Assembly (NCBI RefSeq): GCF_019798055.1 | Contig: NZ_JAHOPH010000009.1 | Location: 62,001 to 126,000 of the forward strand | Direction of reading: 5' to 3' | DNA: 64,000 nt | Origin: Salsipaludibacter albus | GTDB lineage: Bacteria > Actinomycetota > Nitriliruptoria > Nitriliruptorales > Nitriliruptoraceae | Shown here: piece by piece, positions 1 to 5,559 of the stretch | Layout: each line of letters begins with the position of its first letter | Numbering within the stretch: position 1 is the first letter of the stretch | Position numbers and translations under genes: made by a program | The notes under the pieces: generated by a model | The model's input: the letters and a program-made list of their open reading frames with translations, nothing else | Databases searched by the model: none | Told to the model about the DNA's origin: nothing

Positions 1-2
1 CG

Positions 3-1115
3 CTGCCGACGTCCGGGACCACCAGTGTCGACGACCTCGTGCGTGGGGAGGTGACCTGGGACTGGGCCAACGAGTCGGACCCCGTCCTGGTCCGGTCCAA
101 CGGGGCCGTCACCTACCCGCTGGCCAACGCCGTGGACGACCTCGCCCAGGGCGTGTCGGTGGTGTGCCGGGGCGAGGACCTGTTGTCGGTCACGCCCCGC
201 CAGCGTCGGCTGTACGAGTTGCTGCTGGCCGACGACCTGCTCGACGATGCCCTCGCGGAGGCCGGCCTGCCGGCTCGGGACCCGTCCTGGGAGGCACCGT
301 CGACCTTCGCCCACCTTTCCATGGTGGTGGGCCAGGACCGCAAGAAGCTGTCCAAGCGGCATGGCTCGGTCTCGATCCAGGAGTTCGCCCGACGTGGCTT
401 CCTCCCCGAGACCCTGCTGAACTACATCGCGCTGCTCGGGTGGTCACCGCGGGACGGCCGTGAGCGCATGGACCGCGACGAGGTCGTGGCCGCGTTCGAC
501 CTCACCAACGTCGGTGCGTCGGCGGCCGCGTTCGACACCGACAAGCTGACCGCCTTCAACGGCGAGCGGATCCGCGACCTGTCCCCGGACGCGCTGGCCC
601 ACCGGCTGGTCCCGCATCTCGACGGCACGCACCTCCCCGACGACGACGAGGGCGATCCCGACCCCACCTTCGAGCCGGTGGTGGCCACGCCACCGACCGA
701 CGAACAGATGGCCACCCTGGTCGCGCTGGTCCCGCTGGTCCAGGAGCGCATGCAGACGCTGGCAGAGATCGCGGACTACGCCCCGCCGTTCTTCCGCGAG
801 GTCGGCATCGACGACGCCGCTGCGGCCAAGGTGTTCCGCAAGGCCGGCGCCGTCGAGGCACTGGAGGCGGGGGCACGCGTGCTGGCCGACGTGGACTGGA
901 CCGTCGAGGGGATCGAGGAGGCGCTGCGTGGCCTGACCGACGAGCTCGGGATCGGGTTCGGCAAGGTCGCCCAGCCCATCCGGGTCGCCGTGACCGGGTC
1001 CAACGTCTCCCCGCCGTTGTTCGAGTCCCTGGAGATCATGGACCGGGCCGTGGTCCTGTTGCGGCTCGAGGCGGCGCTGCCGATCGCTCGTGACATCCAG
1101 GCCGGCACGGACTGA
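3..1115 (+). CDS. gltX: Glutamyl-tRNA synthetase, 3' part (truncated by window edge)
   Basis: Class I glutamyl-tRNA synthetase, which charges tRNA with glutamate in the cytoplasm. The frame is open to the left edge, so the 5' part with the HIGH motif is missing; the GTG at 39 is internal. The class I lysine loop is visible as KLSKRHG (KMSKS equivalent), followed by the FLPETLLNYIALLGWSP segment typical of GluRS and then the helical anticodon-binding domain. Two tRNA genes for Gln and Glu lie 3 kb downstream on the same strand. In actinobacteria GluRS usually also mischarges tRNA-Gln for GatCAB, so the grouping fits. The identification is secure. Confidence 0.96.
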   Translation: MPTSGTTSVDDLVRGEVTWDWANESDPVLVRSNGAVTYPLANAVDDLAQGVSVVCRGEDLLSVTPRQRRLYELLLADDLLDDALAEAGLPARDPSWEAPSTFAHLSMVVGQDRKKLSKRHGSVSIQEFARRGFLPETLLNYIALLGWSPRDGRERMDRDEVVAAFDLTNVGASAAAFDTDKLTAFNGERIRDLSPDALAHRLVPHLDGTHLPDDDEGDPDPTFEPVVATPPTDEQMATLVALVPLVQERMQTLAEIADYAPPFFREVGIDDAAAAKVFRKAGAVEALEAGARVLADVDWTVEGIEEALRGLTDELGIGFGKVAQPIRVAVTGSNVSPPLFESLEIMDRAVVLLRLEAALPIARDIQAGTD

Positions 1116-1119
1116 GGCG

Positions 1120-1728
1120 ATGGACGCCGAGGCTGCCGACGCGACCCGCCCGCCCCCGGAGCCCGGGCCGGCGTGGCCGGCGGCGGAGCGGCTCTCGGAC
1201 GCAGCGGTGGTCCTCGCGCGTCCGGATCCTGCCCAGGCACCGGCCGTGTTCCGGCTGGCCGCCGACCCGGCGCTGTGGGTCGACGTGCCCGAGGCCGGCA
1301 GGACCACCTCGGTGACGGCCCAGCGCGACGACCTCGAGCGGTTCGCCGCCCACTGGGACCGGTACGGATTCGGGTACTGGCTCGCCTGGTCGGCGACCGG
1401 GGACGACGACCCGGAGGAGGCCGTCGGCGGCGACCTGCTGGGCCTGGGCGGGCTCCGCTGGTTGTGGTGGCGCGACGACTGGGTGCTCAACGTGTACATC
1501 CGACTGGCGGCACGTGCGCAGGGTCGGGGCATCGCACGTCGCCTGCTGGAGACCGGGATCGAGCGGCTGGACGACTCCCTCGACATCGCGACGCCGGTGG
1601 TCGTGCGCACGAGGCCCACGAACGAATCCATGGTCGGCCTGGCCCGGCGCATTGGCTTCGTCGACGCTGGCACGGAGGAACGTGAGCTCGGCACCTACCG
1701 GGTGCTGGTCCGCGAGCTCGGCACATGA
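1120..1728 (+). CDS. GNAT family N-acetyltransferase
   Basis: A 202-residue GNAT-fold acyltransferase of the RimJ/RimL-like type; the substrate is unknown. The acetyl-CoA pyrophosphate loop is visible as AQGRGIARRLL, after the strand WVLNVYI. The C-terminal segment SMVGLARRIGFVDAGTEER is the usual end of such proteins. I chose the ATG at 1120, 4 bases after the gltX stop, over the in-frame GTG at 1090 inside gltX. The stop overlaps the next start (ATGA), so it is probably co-translated with the CDGSH gene and co-transcribed with gltX. Family assignment is good; function is open. Confidence 0.85.
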   Translation: MDAEAADATRPPPEPGPAWPAAERLSDAAVVLARPDPAQAPAVFRLAADPALWVDVPEAGRTTSVTAQRDDLERFAAHWDRYGFGYWLAWSATGDDDPEEAVGGDLLGLGGLRWLWWRDDWVLNVYIRLAARAQGRGIARRLLETGIERLDDSLDIATPVVVRTRPTNESMVGLARRIGFVDAGTEERELGTYRVLVRELGT

Positions 1729-2213
1729 GCGTCGCCGAGCCGGACGGCCGCCCGGACGAGGTGCGTCTGCGGGATCGTGGCCCCGCGGTCGTCCCGCTGG
1801 ACCTGCCGGTGGTCCGGGCCGGTGCGGCGTCGGCGACCGGTGGCGAAGGCGGGACCACGCGTGAGGTCACGGTGCCCGACGATCCCCGTGGCAACGTGGC
1901 GCTGTGTCGCTGCGGGCACTCCGCGATCCGTCCGTTCTGTGACGGCACCCACCGGTCCCGGCAGCTCGGCCACGACCGCCTGGTCGAGCCGCCCGACGCG
2001 GCCGCGGGCCCGGTACCCGACGACCTCGGGCCGTCGCTGGTCCTGCAGGACGACGGACCGCTGCGGCTGTGTGGCGGGGTGTCGGTCCGACTGCCCGACG
2101 GCACCGTCGTCGCGCCCGCGGACGGCACCGGCCTGTGCCGGTGCGGTGCATCGACGAGCCGTCCGTGGTGCGACGGGAGCCACTCGTCCTGTGGCTTCCG
2201 CGAGCACGGCTGA
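1725..2213 (+). CDS. Protein with two CDGSH iron-sulfur domains
   Basis: A 162-residue protein with two CDGSH (mitoNEET-type) motifs, each expected to bind a [2Fe-2S] cluster by three Cys and one His. The first uses C61, C63, C72 and H76 (CRCGHSAIRPFCDGTH) and the second C138, C140, C149 and H153 (CRCGASTSRPWCDGSH). No membrane anchor is present, so it is probably cytosolic. The middle part (about residues 80-135) links the two motifs and has the DGPL/LCGG pattern of bacterial dual-CDGSH proteins. It overlaps the preceding acetyltransferase by four bases. A redox or Fe-S storage role is the family expectation, not shown here. Confidence 0.9.
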   Translation: MSVAEPDGRPDEVRLRDRGPAVVPLDLPVVRAGAASATGGEGGTTREVTVPDDPRGNVALCRCGHSAIRPFCDGTHRSRQLGHDRLVEPPDAAAGPVPDDLGPSLVLQDDGPLRLCGGVSVRLPDGTVVAPADGTGLCRCGASTSRPWCDGSHSSCGFREHG

Positions 2214-2253
2214 ATGTCTGGGCGCGCCCTGCCGGTCCCGGCGCGGTGCGGCG

Positions 2254-3672
2254 TCACGAGACCCGGGAGTCCCGGCGACGGTCCTGGTCGGGACGCGTCG
2301 GCGGTCGCGGCGTGCGACCGGCCACGACCACGGCCATCGCGCGCACCGCCGCCGAGCCGGGGGCGAAGTAGGCGGCGTGCCCGCGGTTGCTCCGGTCGGT
2401 GGGCAGGCGGTGCACCCGGTCACCCAACCGGTGGATCGCCGGACCGAGCACGCCGGGCAGGAGTGGCACGGGGTCCAGGGCCGCGGTCGCCGACCACACG
2501 CCCACGCCACGGGGCAGGTCGAGGTCGTCCAGGTCGTCGACGCCGGCGCCGGGCCCGGGTGCGCCCAGGGCCACCACGTCGTCGACGTCCAGTGGCGTGA
2601 CGTCGCCGGTCCGCGTCAGTGCGCGGAAGGTCAGCACGGCGCCGTAGGAGTGGCCGACGACGGTGTGGTGCACCCCCGGGTTCGTGGCGCGCAGCCCGGC
2701 GGCGTGGTCCACCAGTGCTGCCCGCTGGGCGTCCGCCCAAGCGTCGGTGGCCGCAGCGGCCAGGGGACGCGGGTCGCCGGTCGCCAGGCCGGACCCGATG
2801 GCGACGATGCCGGGTGGGGTGTCGTAGCCCAGCCACGCGACGGTCGCGACCCGCTCGTCGACCACGCGCGCGGCGTCGCGGAGGACGGCGGCCTCGCGCA
2901 GCAGTCGGGGCGTGGCGGCCAGCGTCGTGCCGATGCCCGGGACGATGGTGGCGACGTGGCGGGCCCGGTCGGGGTCACCCCAGGCCACGACCGCACGTCC
3001 GTCCCCGCTCGGGTCGAAGGCGAGGATCCGGTCGGCCGCCAGCAGTCCCTCGAGGCGCCCGATCTGACGGTCCATGGCGGTCCGGCCCGGGTCCGGGTCC
3101 CACGCGGCGGCGCCGGTCAGGGCGGTCGGGTCCCATCGCACGCGGTCGCGTGCGGATCGCAGGCCGTCGAGGTGGTCCCGGAGGATCGCCCGGTTGCAGC
3201 CGTCGCGGACGTCGATCGGGATGCCGGCGAGACGGCCGAGCACGTCGGGGTGTGCCGCAATGGCGGCCTGCCGGTCGACCGACGACAGGCCGGCCCAGAG
3301 TCCGGCCACGGCGTCGGGCCGGAGTGTGGCCAGCGAGGCCACGACCAGGTCCGGGTCGGCCACGCCATCCGTCCCGGCAGCGGCCAGGATAGACCACGCC
3401 ACGGCTCGGTCGACGGCGTACGAGCGGTCGAGACGGGCGAACCGCGTCCCGACGACGGCCGGCTGGGCGACCAGGTGGGCGAGGTCGCCCAGCAGGTCCT
3501 CCACGTCGTCCAGGATCCCGCTCAGCGTCGCCGCCGGTCCGTCCGGGTCACCGTCCGTCGCCGCGTGCAGGCGGGCCCGGGCGTCGTCCAGTCGCTCGAC
3601 CGTCCGGCGCACCGCGTGCAGGCCGTCGTCGGTGAAGGCCGTCATCGCCCGGGGATCCGCGCGCACGGTCAT
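2254..3672 (-). CDS. DUF1023 family alpha/beta hydrolase
   Basis: A 472-residue member of the actinobacterial DUF1023 alpha/beta hydrolase family. The N-terminal half is helical and has the family pattern GLSSVDRQAAIAAHPDVLG followed by VRDGCNRAIL. The C-terminal half holds the hydrolase, with nucleophile elbow GHSYG (Ser near 342), an Asp in ALDPVPLL and a His in RGHAAYF. The start used is ATG at 3672; the frame continues upstream only as the antisense of the partner gene. It overlaps the small WXG-like gene by four bases, the usual arrangement in this family, where such pairs are suspected type VII secretion cargo. Substrate unknown. Confidence 0.85.
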   Translation of the reverse strand: MTVRADPRAMTAFTDDGLHAVRRTVERLDDARARLHAATDGDPDGPAATLSGILDDVEDLLGDLAHLVAQPAVVGTRFARLDRSYAVDRAVAWSILAAAGTDGVADPDLVVASLATLRPDAVAGLWAGLSSVDRQAAIAAHPDVLGRLAGIPIDVRDGCNRAILRDHLDGLRSARDRVRWDPTALTGAAAWDPDPGRTAMDRQIGRLEGLLAADRILAFDPSGDGRAVVAWGDPDRARHVATIVPGIGTTLAATPRLLREAAVLRDAARVVDERVATVAWLGYDTPPGIVAIGSGLATGDPRPLAAAATDAWADAQRAALVDHAAGLRATNPGVHHTVVGHSYGAVLTFRALTRTGDVTPLDVDDVVALGAPGPGAGVDDLDDLDLPRGVGVWSATAALDPVPLLPGVLGPAIHRLGDRVHRLPTDRSNRGHAAYFAPGSAAVRAMAVVVAGRTPRPPTRPDQDRRRDSRVS

Positions 3673-3932
3673 GGGCCGCCACCGTCGAGGTGCCGGTCGG
3701 CGAGGTCGTGGCCTGCCCTGGCGAGCCGGTCCGCGACGACCCCGAGGTCGTCCAGGCGCGTGGCCAGCAGGTCGTCGAAGCGCTCCCGGGCCAGGCCCCG
3801 CCATGAGAGTGCGCGGACGCCGTCGGCCAGGTCGTCGCCCAGCCGCACGAGTCGTCGGACGAGGCGCTCGACGTGGTCGACGAGGTCGTCCAGCACGGCC
3901 GGATCGCCAGGCCATGGGTCCGGTGTCGTCAC
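3669..3932 (-). CDS. Small WXG100-like helical protein
   Basis: An 87-residue, strongly helical, charged protein that overlaps the downstream DUF1023 hydrolase by four bases. It has a central WRG tripeptide (LSWRGLARERFDDLL) flanked by two long heptad-like helices, which matches the helix-turn-helix WXG100 (ESX) fold. The start is GTG at 3932 with a GCGAGG sequence upstream on the minus strand. In related loci a WXG100-like protein precedes a DUF1023 hydrolase, possibly as secretion partner or chaperone. No EccC, EccD or other type VII genes are in the window, so a secretion role is inference. Confidence 0.7.
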   Translation of the reverse strand: MTTPDPWPGDPAVLDDLVDHVERLVRRLVRLGDDLADGVRALSWRGLARERFDDLLATRLDDLGVVADRLARAGHDLADRHLDGGGP

Positions 3933-4072
3933 GTCCGTGCCTCGCTCACCCGCCCCCGGGGGGCCTCACGCTACGGCTGCCTCGGCCGGACGGGCAGGCT
4001 CGTGTCGACCGTGTGGACAGTCGTCGACTCGCACCACCGTCCGCGAGCCGTTACCATTCACAGCCGCCTCAT

Positions 4073-4144
4073 TCGGGGGTGGTGTAATCGGTAACACGGC
4101 TGGTTCTGGTCCAGTTATTGAGGGTTCGAGTCCTTCCCCCCGAG
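4073..4144 (+). tRNA. tRNA-Gln (anticodon CTG)
   Basis: A complete cloverleaf can be drawn. The acceptor stem TCGGGGG (4073-4079) pairs with CCCCCGA (4137-4143). The anticodon stem GCTGG/CCAGT encloses the loop TTCTGGT with CTG at the anticodon positions. The T arm is GAGGG-TTCGAGT-CCTTC. CCA is not encoded. It lies 64 bp upstream of tRNA-Glu and is probably transcribed with it. Confidence 0.95.
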
Positions 4145-4208
4145 CTGTCAGTGGTATCCTCCGCTGAACAACTCGCCCCGCGTACCTTGCGGGGCGAACA
4201 CGTGTCCT

Positions 4209-4281
4209 GCCCCCGTCGTCTAGCGGCCGAGGACGCCGCCCTCTCAAGGCGGTAACGTGGGTTCAAATCCCATCGGGGGTA
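4209..4281 (+). tRNA. tRNA-Glu (anticodon CTC)
   Basis: The acceptor stem GCCCCCG (4209-4215) pairs with CGGGGGT (4274-4280), with one G-T pair. The anticodon loop CCTCTCAAG shows CTC, and the T loop GGTTCAAATCC is canonical. CCA is not encoded. Bases 4273-4290, covering the 3' end and the next nine bases, recur exactly at 5425-5442, as expected of a tRNA used as an integration site. Confidence 0.95.
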
Positions 4282-4290
4282 CGTCTCGAA
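4273..4290 (+). repeat. Direct repeat, left copy (3' end of tRNA-Glu, att-like)
   Basis: Eighteen bases, TCGGGGGTACGTCTCGAA, form the tRNA-Glu 3' end plus nine following bases. The same sequence occurs at 5425-5442, and similarity continues into the hairpin that follows each copy. The pair brackets the HNH nuclease gene and the LOG pseudogene. Direct repeats of a tRNA 3' end are the usual trace of site-specific integration. Confidence 0.75.
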
Positions 4291-4318
4291 GCCCTGCCGT
4301 CATTGACGGCGGGGTTTC
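4289..4318 (+). terminator. Intrinsic terminator after tRNA-Glu
   Basis: An inverted repeat of about 10 bp (CCCTGCCGTC / GACGGCGGGG, one mismatch) with loop ATT is followed by TTTCGCG. It lies just downstream of tRNA-Glu and would end the tRNA-Gln/tRNA-Glu transcript. A related hairpin follows the second copy of the tRNA end at 5443. Confidence 0.7.
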
Positions 4319-4324
4319 GCGCGT

Positions 4325-4999
4325 TCACGGGGTCTTCAGCAGGTCGGGGGCGTAGCGCTCCAGCATCTCGATGGCGAACGCCACCTTGTCCTCGCTCCGC
4401 TGCCCACTGGGATGTGCCGAACTCCACAGCTCCAGGTTCTCCAGCCGATTGTCCGTCCGGTCCCCGTTGACGTGGTGGACGGTTTCGTCTGCGAACAAGG
4501 CGCGGCCGAGATGCCGTGCCATGACCAACCGATGTTCGGCCATGGCACTCGCGCCGTTCGCGAGGTCACGGTCCGAGCCGGCCACGGGGACGAACCAGTA
4601 CCCGTGGCTCAGCCACCCCTGACCGGTCACGACGCGGATCGGCTCGTTCTCGACCGGGTGGCCGTGGACCAGGACCCGGCGATAGTGAGTCTGACAGAAA
4701 CCCCGGGCATGACTCGGTCGTGTGCATCCATCTGCTCGGCAGTCCTGCATGGATCGCAGGGGCACGCCGGCGCGGACGTCCCCATGGGCGCGCCACCGCT
4801 GGTAGTGAGCGTGGCACCACCCGCGGCTCTTGGACTGCCGGTCGCAACCGTCGACGGCACAGGGAGCTGGTGGGGCGCCGTCCGTCGGCACGCCGGTCCG
4901 GTACCAGCGCTTGTAGTGCATCGAGCACCAGCTCCGGGCGTAGTGCGGACGGTGGCAGCCCGCGACGGTGCACCTCCGAGGTGCGTGGCTGCCGCTCAT
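4325..4999 (-). CDS. HNH endonuclease with three Cys/His repeats
   Basis: A 224-residue protein. Its N-terminal half has three copies of a C-x4-C-x9-C-x2-H-Y motif (starting CTVAGC, CAVDGC and CRADGC), which look like small zinc-binding or DNA-binding units. The C-terminal half is an HNH_3-type nuclease: AEHRLVMARHLGR followed by HHVNGDRTDNRLENLEL. Such proteins are typical of phages and free-standing homing endonucleases. I used ATG 4999, with GGTGGAG upstream; a GTG at 5035 lacks a ribosome site. It stands alone beside tRNA-Glu, inside the duplicated tRNA end, with no integrase, and is a likely acquired gene. Confidence 0.85.
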   Translation of the reverse strand: MSGSHAPRRCTVAGCHRPHYARSWCSMHYKRWYRTGVPTDGAPPAPCAVDGCDRQSKSRGWCHAHYQRWRAHGDVRAGVPLRSMQDCRADGCTRPSHARGFCQTHYRRVLVHGHPVENEPIRVVTGQGWLSHGYWFVPVAGSDRDLANGASAMAEHRLVMARHLGRALFADETVHHVNGDRTDNRLENLELWSSAHPSGQRSEDKVAFAIEMLERYAPDLLKTP

Positions 5000-5158
5000 G
5001 GACTCCACCCGTCGTCCAACGGTGCGTGGCGTCACGCCGTCGCATCGTGAACGGCGGCGATCGTTGACGACGCTACGAGCCGACCGGCGGGCACAGGATG
5101 GCGATACGACGACGTGTGGACAAGCGTCGTCGCGCGTGTCCCGTCAGGCGGCGCGGGC

Positions 5159-5416
5159 GTGGGGGATCGGGGGGTGGTCGAGGAGGAAGGTGACCGCGTC
5201 GTCCGGGTCGTCGACGAGCGCCAGCATGCCGGTGTCGGCGAACAGGGGACGAGCAGGGGCAGGGCGGGCTGCTGTTCGGTCCAGAAGTGCCGTCCGACGA
5301 ACACCATGGGACTCACCAGGCCGTGCAGGCCGTAGAAGTTCTGGCAGGCGTCCTGGAACACCTCTTGGAGGGTGCCGGCGCTCCCGGGCGCGCGGACCAT
5401 CCGGTGGCCGCCCATG
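5159..5416 (-). pseudogene. Internally deleted LOG-family pseudogene
   Basis: This stretch is a DNA-level copy of the intact gene at 12843-13805. The C-terminal coding region (about 12848-13078) is nearly identical and is joined directly to the MGGHRMVR region (about 13530-13556), so roughly 450 bp are missing. There is also an indel near 5246-5270 that shifts the frame after PLL, and the start region is gone. It cannot make the protein. It sits just inside the right-hand copy of the tRNA-Glu repeat, suggesting it was captured or rearranged with the neighbouring HNH element. Confidence 0.85.
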
Positions 5417-5424
5417 GAATCCGC

Positions 5425-5442
5425 TCGGGGGTACGTCTCGAA
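5425..5442 (+). repeat. Direct repeat, right copy (tRNA-Glu 3' end duplicate)
   Basis: An exact 18-base copy of the tRNA-Glu 3' end at 4273-4290. No tRNA body precedes it. It is followed, as at the tRNA, by a hairpin with a similar stem. It would mark the original downstream flank of tRNA-Glu before the insertion. Confidence 0.75.
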
Positions 5443-5475
5443 GGCCCTGTCGTCCACGACGACAGGGTCTTCTTC
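5443..5475 (+). terminator. Terminator-like hairpin after the repeat copy
   Basis: A perfect 10-bp stem, CCCTGTCGTC / GACGACAGGG with loop CAC, is followed by TCTTCTTCG. The T-rich side faces the plus strand, so it does not serve the minus-strand LuxR gene nearby. It resembles the hairpin after tRNA-Glu and may be the original tRNA terminator. Confidence 0.6.
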
Positions 5476-5559
5476 GTTGCTGGCTCGGCAGGACCGACCG
5501 CCGCGCGTGCCACGCGGTCGTGCCGCCTGGATCGCGCTGCCCCTCGACTGCCGGCGAGG

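Noticed and set aside
1777-4167. 796-residue open frame over and opposite to the CDGSH and DUF1023 genes
   Set aside because: Arg/Pro-rich composition, no domain, and it covers well-supported genes; a GC-driven shadow frame.
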